Shown in pieces: positions 54,440 to 63,871 of a stretch of DNA of 64,000 nucleotides; the stretch's first letter is position 1, and every line of letters begins with the position of its first letter. Origin of the DNA: Granulosicoccus sp947495035 (GTDB lineage Bacteria; Pseudomonadota; Gammaproteobacteria; Granulosicoccales; Granulosicoccaceae); NCBI RefSeq assembly GCF_050589605.1, contig NZ_JBNGOO010000011.1; one strand, given 5' to 3'. Both the position numbers and the translations under genes were made by a program. The notes beneath the pieces were generated by a model. The model saw nothing but the letters and a program-made list of their open reading frames with translations, made no database searches and was not told the origin of the DNA.

Positions 54440-54495
54440 TGTGATGCAACGAAGCGGCTCGATGTGACAGGGGCCTGTGTAGAAAGACCGGCAAC

Positions 54496-55761
54496 TCAGG
54501 AAATGACGGCGCTGCGCTGGACCTTGTCGAAAATCTCGCTGTAACGATCGATCATCAATGACTTGTCGAAATACCGAGCCGCATGGGACTGCGCGAAGGC
54601 GGACATCTGTGCCAGCCGCTGCGGATCGGCCACCAGCTCGGCCAGACAATTTGCCAGTGCCTCCGCGGTTCTCTCCACCAGAATGCCGCCGGCGCCCTGC
54701 TCACTGCGCGACACGGCATCGGCACTGCCACCAGCATCCGTCAGCACTGCCGGTGTTCCAGCGGCCTGTGCTTCCAGTGCAGACAGGGGATGTCCTTCCC
54801 GGTCACTGGACAGAACAAAGACATCAAAGGCTGCGAGCAAGTCAGGGATGTCATCACGCTCTCCCAGCAACGTCACGACGTCGCGCAGGCCGAGCTCTGC
54901 AATCCTGTCTTCCGTGGATTGACGCTCCGGCCCTTCACCGACGATGACGACACGTACTGGCAACTGCAAGCGGTGCAGGATGGCTGTCGCTTCGACCAGT
55001 CTGAGGTGATTCTTCGCCTTGGCCAGTCGTCCGACAGTCCCAATCAGAAACTCCCCGTGGGACGCCAGCTGCCTGCGCAGACCGTTACCGTTGCCGTTGG
55101 CATAGACAGCGGTATTGACGCCGTTGTTGACGACGCAAATCAACGCCTTGTCAATCCCGACGTCATTGGCATAGAAATTGGCGGTGTCCTGCGACACTGC
55201 AATCATGCGAGCTGTCACACGGCTCAGGGCCCGATCGACGATTCGATTGTGCAAGCGCTTCCAGACGTCACGATTGTGCTCGGTGATCACCACGGGCACG
55301 CCACTCTTGACCAGCGCAAGACGCGTCCAGAGATTGGCCGTCCACAGATGGGAATTGACAACCTGTATACGATGTTTCAGTACCAATGCCCGCAGGCGGC
55401 GCGGAATACGGTAATCGACGCCGCGCTTCTTGTTCAGCAAGTGCAGAGTGACGTCGGGCGAGAGCTGAGCCGTGAGTTCTCCCAGAGCACTGAGACAGAC
55501 GACATGAACCGAATCGCCACGTTCCACGAATTCGTTGGCCAGATCGACCACCATATGCTCCGCACCACCAACCGTCAGCGCCTCGATAACGAACATGAGC
55601 CGCCGACGTGTCTGCAGAAAGGAGACATTGTGCGGCAGATCCGACAGTTCATGAGGCCGGGCAGAGTTGCCCAGAGCAGATCGCTTGCGGCTCTCTGACT
55701 GGGTCGATGCGTGCGGTGAGAGGAGTCGGCTGTCCTGCACCGGTCGGGATGGAATCGACAT
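54496..55761 (-). CDS. Glycosyltransferase (GT4-type)
   Basis: 421 aa with a GT-B fold. The N-terminal domain has MFVIEALTVGGAEHMVVDLA and VNSHLWTANLWTRLALVKSG, then VVITEHNRDVWKRLHNRIV. The C-terminal nucleotide-sugar domain has FLIGTVGRLAKAKNHLRLVE and the E-x7-E motif SDREGHPLSALEAQAAGTPA. It transfers an activated sugar to an envelope or exopolysaccharide acceptor; neither donor nor acceptor is predictable. The first ~55 residues precede the fold and are basic and disordered, so a shorter start at an internal ATG near residue 56 is possible. Confidence 0.9.
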   Translation of the reverse strand: MSIPSRPVQDSRLLSPHASTQSESRKRSALGNSARPHELSDLPHNVSFLQTRRRLMFVIEALTVGGAEHMVVDLANEFVERGDSVHVVCLSALGELTAQLSPDVTLHLLNKKRGVDYRIPRRLRALVLKHRIQVVNSHLWTANLWTRLALVKSGVPVVITEHNRDVWKRLHNRIVDRALSRVTARMIAVSQDTANFYANDVGIDKALICVVNNGVNTAVYANGNGNGLRRQLASHGEFLIGTVGRLAKAKNHLRLVEATAILHRLQLPVRVVIVGEGPERQSTEDRIAELGLRDVVTLLGERDDIPDLLAAFDVFVLSSDREGHPLSALEAQAAGTPAVLTDAGGSADAVSRSEQGAGGILVERTAEALANCLAELVADPQRLAQMSAFAQSHAARYFDKSLMIDRYSEIFDKVQRSAVIS

Positions 55762-55926
55762 GAAGTCCTTGTACTGGCAATTGGTACATCTGAAGGGCGC
55801 AGCTTATCACCGCATTGCAGTTTCAGCCAAGAGCAAAGCTCGCCGATTGCAGAGTCTTGAACCCAGGTCACGACACTCATCAGTCAGCATCGACAACCAG
55901 ATAGTTCCGAGTGTGACGCACAGCAG

Positions 55927-56529
55927 TCACTCAGTGACAATGCGACCAGCTCCCAGTTCCAGCAATTTTTCCTGCAATATCGTCATCTCCTGTGACGGCA
56001 CCAGCAGTGTCAGATGCACGCTGGCATCGAACTGACGCTCGTCCACCAGAATATCGGTGCCGCGCAGCCAGTGTTCCAGTGTGTCCAGCAAGTCATAGGA
56101 GAGTTCCACACGGAGACGTTCACGAATGAAACTATCTTGCACTTCGACCGCCAGCAATGCCTCCGAGGCCGACTGGCTGTAGGCTCGGACCAGGCCGCCG
56201 GCACCCAGTTTGACACCCCCGAAATAGCGGGTGACGACCACCACCACATGACCCAGACCGGAATGCTGCAGTACATTGAGTATCGGTTTGCCGGCTGTGC
56301 CTTTCGGCTCTCCGTCATCACTCTGGTCCTGCAGCCAGATATCCTCGGGGACCCCCGCCACCATGGCCCAGCAATGATGATTGGCATCCGGCATGTCGAG
56401 ACGGCACTGCGCGATGAACTGGCGGGCGGCGTCCTTGCCCACGACATGTCCTACCCGGGTAATGAAACGCGAGCGCTTGATGACCAGTTCGAATTGCTGT
56501 GTGCCTGAGGGTGTAGGGAACCGGTCCAT
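55927..56529 (-). CDS. yigZ: YigZ/IMPACT family protein
   Basis: 200 aa. The UPF0029/Impact N-domain is unmistakable: IKRSRFITRVGHVVGKDAAR, PDANHHCWAMVAGVPEDIWL, QDQSDDGEPKGTAGKPILNV and VVTRYFGGVKLGAGGLVRAY. The C-terminal domain (ELSYDLLDTLEHWLRGTDIL) is also of YigZ type. It probably interacts with translation or metabolic quality control; the function is not settled. The start ATG at 56529 gives the usual length; a longer frame opens at 56847 but is unlikely. Divergent from yajD. Confidence 0.93.
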   Translation of the reverse strand: MDRFPTPSGTQQFELVIKRSRFITRVGHVVGKDAARQFIAQCRLDMPDANHHCWAMVAGVPEDIWLQDQSDDGEPKGTAGKPILNVLQHSGLGHVVVVVTRYFGGVKLGAGGLVRAYSQSASEALLAVEVQDSFIRERLRVELSYDLLDTLEHWLRGTDILVDERQFDASVHLTLLVPSQEMTILQEKLLELGAGRIVTE

Positions 56530-56658
56530 ACCGCCACTGTAAACAAGTTGCAGGAAAAATACTGCCAAGCCTGCCCTGCCGGTGCACTGGTAAACCCTTG
56601 CATGGCAGAGGTATGATGCCGACGACACTGAAAGCTGCAGACGCACCGCCAGACACCC

Positions 56659-57012
56659 ATGAAAAAGCCCGATACCGCCAAGCTCGATCGCCTCGTTGCC
56701 AGCGCTCGTGCCGACTACGCCAGCCGCGAGAACGGCTACCGTCAGCGAGCCCTGAAACTCTACCCCTGGATCTGCGGTCGCTGCATGCGCGAATTCACCC
56801 AGGCCAACCTGCAGGAACTGACCGTACATCACCGGGATCATGATCATGACAACAACCCGAATGATGGCAGTAACTGGGAGCTGTTATGTGTCTACTGCCA
56901 CGACAATGAACACCAGCGCTATGTCGAACAGGTGACCTATGGGCGCGAGGATCAGGGCGAGACCGCGACACACAACCCCTTTGCCGATCTGAAGTCCCTG
57001 TTGAAGAAATAG
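56659..57012 (+). CDS. yajD: YajD-family HNH nuclease
   Basis: 117 aa with strong similarity to E. coli YajD: ENGYRQRALKLYPWICGRCM, REFTQANLQELTVHHRDHDH, DNNPNDGSNWELLCVYCHDN and the family end NPFADLKSLL. The zinc cysteine pairs (C-x-x-C) and HH of the HNH fold are intact. Likely a DNA endonuclease; cellular role is unknown. The N-terminus is ~17 residues longer than in E. coli. Confidence 0.95.
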   Translation: MKKPDTAKLDRLVASARADYASRENGYRQRALKLYPWICGRCMREFTQANLQELTVHHRDHDHDNNPNDGSNWELLCVYCHDNEHQRYVEQVTYGREDQGETATHNPFADLKSLLKK

Positions 57013-57037
57013 GCGAACGCGATTCTCGTTCGACACC

Positions 57038-57062
57038 GCCTGCCGGGGTATCCCCGGCAGGC
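57038..57062. terminator. Perfect 11-bp hairpin between convergent yajD and MAPEG genes
   Basis: GCCTGCCGGGG-TAT-CCCCGGCAGGC, 26 bases after the yajD stop and 6 bases from the MAPEG stop. It could stop transcription from both sides, although no T-run follows. Confidence 0.65.
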
Positions 57063-57068
57063 ATGCGA

Positions 57069-57479
57069 TCAGATCAGTGCCGCCACCAGCATTGCGACCG
57101 TGGCGCCGAAAGAGACACTCCAGACAATCGAGCGCCCGGGCACCCAGCCATAGGCGTAGGCAGGGATGTACACGACCCGAGCGGCCAGATACAGCCAGGC
57201 ACAGATTTCCGTGAAGGTGCTGGACTGACCCGACAGGCTGACCACCAGCACGGCGATGGTGAACAGTATCAGGGCCTCGAAATGGTTGTTCAGGGCTCTG
57301 ACCAGACGAGCCGTGCGCGTGCTGACCTGGTCGATCAGCGCCCCGCCCAGACGATCTGCATCCCGCGGAGACAATGTCTTCGAGGTTCCCACTTCCAGGT
57401 TGACCGGCACCGCCATGAGCACGAACTGCACGGTCTGCAACAGTGCAGCCAGTGCCAGAACCGTGAGTTCGGTCGTCAT
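57069..57479 (-). CDS. MAPEG-family membrane protein
   Basis: 136 aa, four predicted helices. The family marks are AALLQTVQFVLMAVPVNLEV and ARLVRALNNHFEALILFTIA with the conserved Asn/Glu-rich loop, then LYLAARVVYIPAYAYGWVPG. MAPEG proteins include glutathione transferases of the membrane type; bacterial members have no fixed role. The ATG at 57479 starts at TTELTVLALAALLQ, 30 bases after the hydroxybutyrate dehydrogenase stop. Confidence 0.9.
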   Translation of the reverse strand: MTTELTVLALAALLQTVQFVLMAVPVNLEVGTSKTLSPRDADRLGGALIDQVSTRTARLVRALNNHFEALILFTIAVLVVSLSGQSSTFTEICAWLYLAARVVYIPAYAYGWVPGRSIVWSVSFGATVAMLVAALI

Positions 57480-57509
57480 GCCCTGTCCCGTCTGCAGCAC
57501 CCGCAGCGC

Positions 57510-58292
57510 CTAGTGGGCTGTCCAGCCGCCATCGACAGGCAGGCTGGCACCGGTGATTCCGGTGGCATCATCGGAACACAGGTACACGGCCAGGGCCGCG
57601 ATCTGTTCGATGGTGGCAAATTTCTTGTTCGGCTGAGCGGCCAGCATGACTTCGTTGATGACCTGCTCTTCCGTCATGCCACGAGCCTCCGCCGTTGCCG
57701 GAATCTGCTTTTCCACCAGCGGCGTCCAGACGTATCCGGGGCAGATGGCATTGACGGTGACACCCTGTTCGGCCAGTTCCAGTGCCAGTGTCTTGGTCAG
57801 ACCGAGCAGCCCATGCTTGGCGGCAACATAAGCCGACTTGAAAGGCGAGGCCACCAGCCCGTGAGCCGAGGCAATATTGACGATTCTGCCCCACTGCTGT
57901 TGTTTCATGTGAGGCACTACCCCCTTGGCGGTATAGAAGGCCGCGGAGAGATTCAGGGACATGATGGCTTCCCATTTGTCATCCGGGAAATCCTCGACGG
58001 GCGAGACGAATTGCATGCCTGCGTTGTTGACCAGAATGTCCACCCCCCCGAAGGCCGAGGCAGCTGCATCCAGCATGCCACGAACTGCCGCAGGATCCAT
58101 GAGATTGGCCGAACTGTAGATGACCTTGCCACCGGAGATACCTTCCAGACGAGTGCACAACTCCTGCACTTCATCAGCCGACTCCAGACCATTCAATACG
58201 ATATTCATGCCCTTGGCAGCCAGTGCCTCGGCAATACCGAGCCCGATTCCGCTGGTTGAGCCGGTTACCAGCGCGGTCTTTGCATTACTCAT
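57510..58292 (-). CDS. 3-hydroxybutyrate dehydrogenase
   Basis: 260-aa short-chain dehydrogenase. NAD(H) motif VTGSTSGIGLGIAEALAAKG, NNAGMQFVSPVEDFPDDKWE, catalytic Ser/Tyr/Lys in NIASAHGLVASPFKSAYVAA and KHGLLGLTKTLALELAEQGV, end DGGWTAH as in BdhA-type enzymes. It interconverts 3-hydroxybutyrate and acetoacetate in polyhydroxybutyrate or ketone metabolism. The start is the ATG at 58292 (SNAKTALVTG). Confidence 0.94.
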   Translation of the reverse strand: MSNAKTALVTGSTSGIGLGIAEALAAKGMNIVLNGLESADEVQELCTRLEGISGGKVIYSSANLMDPAAVRGMLDAAASAFGGVDILVNNAGMQFVSPVEDFPDDKWEAIMSLNLSAAFYTAKGVVPHMKQQQWGRIVNIASAHGLVASPFKSAYVAAKHGLLGLTKTLALELAEQGVTVNAICPGYVWTPLVEKQIPATAEARGMTEEQVINEVMLAAQPNKKFATIEQIAALAVYLCSDDATGITGASLPVDGGWTAH

Positions 58293-58435
58293 GAAGTCAT
58301 TCCTCGACGTAGATTGAAATTTCACGGAAGCCAGTGCTCTATTCTACCGGCAAACTGCCAGCGGGTAAGTGCCATGGCACCTTGTTCAGCCCCGGTTTAC
58401 ACTAGCGGTGTATCCACACCCCACACCGGCAGATC

Positions 58436-59443
58436 ATGACAGGCAATCAGGCAACCGGCTCCGACCAGGACCTCGACATCATTCTCGGCACCATGACCTT
58501 CAGTGGTCAGGTCAATGCCGCCACGGCAACCGACATGATCACAGCCTTTCAACAGGCGGGGCACACGGCACTCGACACCGCTTATGTCTACAACAAGGGC
58601 GGTACGGAGACTTTGCTGGGCGAGCTCAATACCCAGGGTGTTCTGCAAGGGACTCATATGGCGGGCAAGGCCAACCCTGCCGAAGAAGGCGGGCTCTCGG
58701 CCGGTTCGGTACGGCGTCAGCTGGAAACCTCGCTGCAACGCCTGCGCATGGAGTCGCTGGATCTCTTCTATCTGCATTCACCAGATCTGAACGTCCCCAT
58801 CCGTGAAACTTTGCAGGCGGTGGCGGATCTGCACCAGAAGGGTCGTTTCCAGCGCTTCGGCCTGAGCAACTACGCTGCCTGGCAAGTTGCCGAGATCAGC
58901 GAGATCTGCCGCGCCGAGGGCTGGATCATGCCCACTGTGTATCAGGGCATGTACAACGCACTGACGCGCGATGTGGAACGCGAGCTGTTTCCCTGCCTGC
59001 GCAACTACGGGATAGCCTTCTACGCCTATAACCCACTGGCAGGCGGTCTGCTCTCGGGCAAGCATCAGTCGGTGGATGAGATACCCCCCGGAGGCCGGTT
59101 TGCCGACTTTGCCGGTTATCAGAGTCGTTACTGGAAACCGGAATACTTCGAAGTCATCAATCGCCTGTCGGAGCAGTGCCGGGCCGAAGACATCGAACCG
59201 GCCGCAGCCGCACTTCGCTGGCTGTGCCACCATTCGGCATTGACTGGTCCTGCCACCGACTCGGCGGCAAGCAGCGACAGACGCACGCCACATGCACTGA
59301 TCATCGGTGCCAGTTCCATGCGACATTTCGAGCAGAATCTGCAAGCCTGTGCCGCCGGTGCACTGCCATCAGCCCTGGTGAATGCGTTCGACGAGGGCTG
59401 GGAAGAAGTCAGACCTGCCTGCATCAAGTACTTTCGCCCGTGA
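58436..59443 (+). CDS. Aldo/keto reductase (AKR7-like)
   Basis: 335 aa, TIM barrel. Marks: LDIILGTMTFSGQVNAATAT, catalytic Asp/Tyr in HTALDTAYVYNKGGTET, Lys in MAGKANP, His in LDLFYLHSPDLN, and the AKR7-type FYAYNPLAGGLLSGKHQS. It resembles aflatoxin-aldehyde reductases, which reduce dialdehydes with NADPH. Convergent with the MATE gene. Confidence 0.92.
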   Translation: MTGNQATGSDQDLDIILGTMTFSGQVNAATATDMITAFQQAGHTALDTAYVYNKGGTETLLGELNTQGVLQGTHMAGKANPAEEGGLSAGSVRRQLETSLQRLRMESLDLFYLHSPDLNVPIRETLQAVADLHQKGRFQRFGLSNYAAWQVAEISEICRAEGWIMPTVYQGMYNALTRDVERELFPCLRNYGIAFYAYNPLAGGLLSGKHQSVDEIPPGGRFADFAGYQSRYWKPEYFEVINRLSEQCRAEDIEPAAAALRWLCHHSALTGPATDSAASSDRRTPHALIIGASSMRHFEQNLQACAAGALPSALVNAFDEGWEEVRPACIKYFRP

Positions 59444-59486
59444 GGAAGGCCAGAACTGCCAAGACCCGGACAAATTTCTGACGCCA

Positions 59487-60935
59487 TCAGGACTGTCTTG
59501 CCGACAGGCGCTTCAGCTGGTAGCGCAGACGCAATCCCAGTAGCAGGGAGGCTACGCTCAACCCGGTTATCAGGCCATACCACAGGCCGAATGCCCCTAA
59601 ATCCAGTACGTGGGCACAGAAAACGCCAAAGCCGAATGCCACGACCCAGTAGGAAAAGGCATTGATCAGCATCGGTACGCGCGTATCGTGCAGGCCGCGC
59701 AAGGCACCGATGAGCATGATCTGAGCGCCATCGGACAACTGGAATATGGCCCCGAGCAACAACAGACTACCCGCGAATTGCTGCAACTCGATGTCGGCCG
59801 TATAGATGCCGGCAATCTGATAGCGGAACAGGATCAGGGTCGACGCTGTGGTCAATGCCATGCCCAGCGTCAGTATGATGCCACTGGCCACACGCAGTCG
59901 AACCGGCGCGGCATGCCCCATCACCGACGCCCGACCGATACGCGCCGTCAAGGCGAAGGACATGCCCAGCGGCAGCATGAAACAGAATGCCGAGGCACTC
60001 AGGGCAATCTGATGCGCACCGGCTTCCAGCAAGCCGATGGTACCCATCTGTATCGAGGTTGCCACAAACAGACCTGCCTCGAACAACATGCCGAGAAAGA
60101 TGGGGATGGACAATGACAGCATGGGTCCTATCTGATCCCAGCGCGGACGATCGAAGCGTGCGAACAATTCGAAACGCGCAAAACGCTTGCCACGCAGCAG
60201 TTGCAACAACATCAGAGCCATGCAGATGTTGACAATCGTGGTGGCGATACCGATACCGAAGACACCCAGTTGCGGCAGGCCGGCCAGACCGAGGCCCAAC
60301 CCCATACTGCCGATGGCATTGATGAGCAGCCCCATGGCCGTGACCAACAGCACGGGACGTGTCACATTGGTTGCCTCGCAAACGTTGCGCGACGCCATCA
60401 CGATGGCAAAGAACGGCAGACTCCAGCAGGCTCCCAACAGATAATCACGAATCAGCGGCGGCAGCTCGGGTTCAAAGGGAAAGCGGTGAACGTTTCCGGC
60501 AATCAGCAAGAGCAGTCCCAGAGCGACAGCGCCGGTAATCAGTCCCAGCCATAGACCCTGTCGGAACACCGCGCCGACAAATGCCCGACGACGCTGGCCG
60601 ATCAATCCTGACAAGGTCGGCGACAAACCGGCCATCAATCCGATGCACGACAGAGAGACCACAAACCACAGGCTGCCGCCGATGCCGCCGGCTGCCAGCT
60701 CGCTGCGTCCGATCCGTCCGGCCACGATGGCATCGACCAGCCCGTTGCCGATCTGCAGCAATTGTGCGCCAATGAGTGGCAAGCCAAGTCGCAAGGTCCG
60801 CCGGAGATCGGCGCGCAGCGCAGGACTGCCCAACCAGAACAGGAATCCGGCAGATGAAGTCTCTTTGGGGTCTGGCAAGCTCAAGACGCTAGTCCCAGTC
60901 GATGATGTTGGCAGGAAACGGCACAGCGTGGACAT
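59487..60935 (-). CDS. MATE-family multidrug exporter
   Basis: 482 aa, twelve helices. The MATE opening is RLGLPLIGAQLLQIGNGLVD and IVAGRIGRSELAAGGIGGSL, then IASGIILT-type repeats and EAGAHQIALSASAFCFMLPL of the second half. It is of the NorM/DinF group and exports cations or drugs using Na+ or H+. The start is put at the ATG at 60935; a longer frame opens at 61109 with an unlikely Cys/Ser-rich leader. Confidence 0.93.
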   Translation of the reverse strand: MSTLCRFLPTSSTGTSVLSLPDPKETSSAGFLFWLGSPALRADLRRTLRLGLPLIGAQLLQIGNGLVDAIVAGRIGRSELAAGGIGGSLWFVVSLSCIGLMAGLSPTLSGLIGQRRRAFVGAVFRQGLWLGLITGAVALGLLLLIAGNVHRFPFEPELPPLIRDYLLGACWSLPFFAIVMASRNVCEATNVTRPVLLVTAMGLLINAIGSMGLGLGLAGLPQLGVFGIGIATTIVNICMALMLLQLLRGKRFARFELFARFDRPRWDQIGPMLSLSIPIFLGMLFEAGLFVATSIQMGTIGLLEAGAHQIALSASAFCFMLPLGMSFALTARIGRASVMGHAAPVRLRVASGIILTLGMALTTASTLILFRYQIAGIYTADIELQQFAGSLLLLGAIFQLSDGAQIMLIGALRGLHDTRVPMLINAFSYWVVAFGFGVFCAHVLDLGAFGLWYGLITGLSVASLLLGLRLRYQLKRLSARQS

Positions 60936-61374
60936 GTAGCCGTCGCGCAGACGCGCCACGCTAGTGTATAGGCAAACTGCCCTGCCGTGGTCCGACTGTC
61001 TGGGCTTGCAACCTCCTCTGCCACTACGATGGCTTTCGACGCTCCAGCGCAAACTGCAATGGCGACACCGAGCAGGATCAGCCGGGGAGTGACCGGAAGA
61101 ACACGACACATACCCTCAGCATTCCTGTGGAAATACGTGAAGATATCCTTACGCTGCTTGTGGGAAATACCGTGATTTTCAGCACTGCGTGCGCAGCGAT
61201 GATTGAACATGCTCCCGATGTACTTGTGCAAACCGGGTTGATACCCACACATTTCGTACTGGATATGCCGCTGGAAAACCGCCTTTGGCAACTGGCTCGT
61301 TGGGAAACGGGTTCGGATACACAATGAGTGATACTGGATGACACTGGCCCTCTCGCTTCGTTTACCATTGCCGC
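60936..61374. other. Intergenic region upstream of the MATE and CDF genes
   Basis: The 439-base gap between divergent MATE and CDF genes holds their promoters and one doubtful small reading frame at 61127 (listed). I see no RNA gene or repeat. Confidence 0.6.
61127..61327 (+). CDS. Doubtful 66-aa reading frame
   Basis: A GTG-started frame with an amino-acid mix that looks like a real small protein (EIREDILTLLVGNTVIFSTA, VLDMPLENRLWQLARWE). There is no SD and no recognised family, so it may be chance. It ends 47 bases before the CDF transporter start. Confidence 0.25.
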   Translation: MEIREDILTLLVGNTVIFSTACAAMIEHAPDVLVQTGLIPTHFVLDMPLENRLWQLARWETGSDTQ

Positions 61375-62310
61375 ATGAACTCGCCGATCAGCCAGGCCAT
61401 GCCGGATAACAACAAGGACAACACTGTTCGCCGCATCGCTCTGCGCACCGTCACTGCGGGCATTGCGCTGAATCTGGCACTGGCCGTTGTCAAGGGAATC
61501 GCTGGTGTTGTCGGCAACTCCTATGCTTTGGTTGCCGATGCCATCGAATCGGCCACCGATGCCGTCTCCTCGCTGTTATTGCTGTTCGGTCTGCGCTTTG
61601 CCCTGCGGCCTGCAGATGACAACCACCCCTACGGTCACGGCCGCGCCGAGGCTCTGCTCACCTTTGTCATCGTCGCCTTGCTGGTCACAGCAGCCGCCGT
61701 CATTGCGGTCGAGAGCATCGACCATATCCGCACGCCACACGATACCCCGCACGCCTGGACACTGATCGTGCTGGCAGCCGTCATCGTCATCAAGGAACTC
61801 GCCTTCCGCCATGTGTCACACCAGGGTGACACCACCCGCAGCACCACGCTCAAGGCAGACGCCTGGCATCATCGCAGCGATGCCATCACTTCTCTGGCGG
61901 CCTTCATCGGTATCGCCATGGCGGTACTGTTGGGCGATGGCTGGGAAGCCGCCGATGACTGGGCGGCGCTGGTTGCTGCCGTTGTCATCATCATCAATGC
62001 CTGGCTGATTTTCCGGCCGGCACTGGGAGAATTGATGGACGAGCAGTTTCATCACGATCTGGTCGAGGAAATACGCGAAATTGCCGCACATCACAGCAGC
62101 GTGATCGACACCGAAAAATGTTTCGTGCGCAAGTGCGGCGTGGAGCACTTCGTGGATCTTCACCTGGTGGTCAATGGTGAACTGAGCGTACGCAAGGGGC
62201 ATGACATTGCCCATCAGGTGAAGGAAGAACTGATGACTCGCTTACCCGAGTTGTCCGATGTGCTGATTCATGTGGAGCCTTCCGAACCCGAGGACGCATC
62301 GTTCGACTGA
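61375..62310 (+). CDS. Cation diffusion facilitator transporter
   Basis: 311 aa, six helices and a C-terminal cytoplasmic domain. TM1-2: ALRTVTAGIALNLALAVVKG, then LVADAIESATDAVSSLLLLF; the transport-site residues read E-x3-D in TM2 where FieF has D-x3-D. TM5: KADAWHHRSDAITSLAAFIG with H-x3-D. Cytoplasmic end: HFVDLHLVVNGELSVRKGHD. It exports Zn2+, Fe2+, Co2+ or similar from the cytosol; the metal is not certain. Confidence 0.93.
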   Translation: MNSPISQAMPDNNKDNTVRRIALRTVTAGIALNLALAVVKGIAGVVGNSYALVADAIESATDAVSSLLLLFGLRFALRPADDNHPYGHGRAEALLTFVIVALLVTAAAVIAVESIDHIRTPHDTPHAWTLIVLAAVIVIKELAFRHVSHQGDTTRSTTLKADAWHHRSDAITSLAAFIGIAMAVLLGDGWEAADDWAALVAAVVIIINAWLIFRPALGELMDEQFHHDLVEEIREIAAHHSSVIDTEKCFVRKCGVEHFVDLHLVVNGELSVRKGHDIAHQVKEELMTRLPELSDVLIHVEPSEPEDASFD

Positions 62311-62553
62311 CAGCTGCCGTAGATCGATGGTTCGCGTTGCGACCGTGGCCGCGCTTGCTGATGGCAGCCAGTCAATCGCGCCTCTGCTCACATCAGTTAT
62401 CTTCTCCGAAATTCGCATTTTCGGCTTGATAGTTCATCTATAAAGCGTATGCTTGTCGGTCGCCTTTCCCGGACGCAGCGATAATTGCGCCCTCCGGGTA
62501 TTGCATCCTCGGTTGATGTCGCACCGAACTCCCAACACTCCGGAGCATTGACG

Positions 62554-63795
62554 ATGAACGGATTCTCAGACACGAAAACCACGACCTCGTATTCCATCAT
62601 TCTCGTGGTCGCCGGCGCCCACCTGATCAACGACCTGATCCAGTTTCTGGTTCCAGCCCTGTACCCGCTGTTCAAGGACAATTTCGATCTGACCTATCTG
62701 CAGCTCGGTCTGATTACGCTGGCGCAGCAGATCACAGCTTGCGTCCTGCAGCCTGTCATGGGACTGTACGGTGACATGCGGCCAAAACCGCTGACATTGG
62801 CCGTTTCACTGGTCATCGTGGCAGCGGGTGTTCTACTTCTCGCCACTGCCAGTTCATTCACTCTGTTACTCGCAGCTGCAGCTGTCCTGGGCATGGGCTC
62901 GGCCCTGTTTCACCCGGAGGCGTCTCGTGTGTCCCGCATGGCATCGGGCGGCAAACTGGGTTTTGCCCAATCCACCTTTCAGGTTGGTGGTAATACAGGC
63001 ACCGCATTGGGCCCGCTGGCCGTCGTGTTGCTGGTATTACCCATGGGCCAGTCCAGCATCCTGTGGTTCGGTCTGTTGGCAGCCCTGGGCGTCATCATGC
63101 TGGTCTGGGTGGCGCGTTGGTACGCCAACCACCAACGCAAGCTCAAGGCGATGGGACCTGTAGCGAAAATACGTTCGGAATTTCCACGCGAGACTCTGAT
63201 CATCGCCTTCGCGGTGATTGGCGCCTTGTTGCTGAGTAAATTCGTCTACATAGAAACGTTCAAGAGTTACTACAACTTCTTCCTGATCGAAAAATTCGGT
63301 CTGGAAATCGGGGAAGCGCAAACCTGTCTGTTCATCTTCCTCAGTGCCGTGGCCGTCGGCACCTTCTTCGGCGGACCCGTGGGCGATCGCCTGGGTCATC
63401 TGAAAGTCATCTGGGTATCGATTCTCGGTGCCCTGCCATTTGCGCTGATTCTGCCGCATGTGGGCCTGACGGCCACCGTGATACTGAGCATACTGGTTGG
63501 TCTGATTCTGTCTTCGGCGTTTTCCGCCATTGTGGTGTTTGCCCAGGAATTGTTGCCGCAGAAAGTGGGCATGGTGGCAGGATTCGTATTCGGCTTTGCC
63601 TTCGGCATAGGAGCGTTGGGCGCAGCCGCACTGGGCGCGCTGGCTGACCATATCGGTATCCAGCAGGTATTCAGCTATTTTTCATTGCTGCTGTTGCTCG
63701 GATTCCTGACCGCCTTTCTACCAAAGTCCAGACGCCTGACAGGCAATTCCGCTGCCCCGGCAGTTCCGGGAACAGCAGAACCCAGTCAGGCTTGA
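62554..63795 (+). CDS. MFS transporter, fosmidomycin-resistance (Fsr)-like
   Basis: 413 aa, twelve helices. Fsr marks: HLINDLIQFLVPALYPLFKD, LQLGLITLAQQITACVLQPV, GMGSALFHPEASRVSRMASG and GFAQSTFQVGGNTGTALGPL. E. coli Fsr confers fosmidomycin resistance and exports small anionic compounds. The ATG at 62554 has GGAG eight bases upstream; a longer frame opens at 62485. Confidence 0.92.
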   Translation: MNGFSDTKTTTSYSIILVVAGAHLINDLIQFLVPALYPLFKDNFDLTYLQLGLITLAQQITACVLQPVMGLYGDMRPKPLTLAVSLVIVAAGVLLLATASSFTLLLAAAAVLGMGSALFHPEASRVSRMASGGKLGFAQSTFQVGGNTGTALGPLAVVLLVLPMGQSSILWFGLLAALGVIMLVWVARWYANHQRKLKAMGPVAKIRSEFPRETLIIAFAVIGALLLSKFVYIETFKSYYNFFLIEKFGLEIGEAQTCLFIFLSAVAVGTFFGGPVGDRLGHLKVIWVSILGALPFALILPHVGLTATVILSILVGLILSSAFSAIVVFAQELLPQKVGMVAGFVFGFAFGIGALGAAALGALADHIGIQQVFSYFSLLLLLGFLTAFLPKSRRLTGNSAAPAVPGTAEPSQA

Positions 63796-63871
63796 TGGTT
63801 TGCAGGTAGCCGTTTGCATTGAATGCTGCAATCCCCGTCATTCAGTGATATGGACATACACCGCGGACAGG

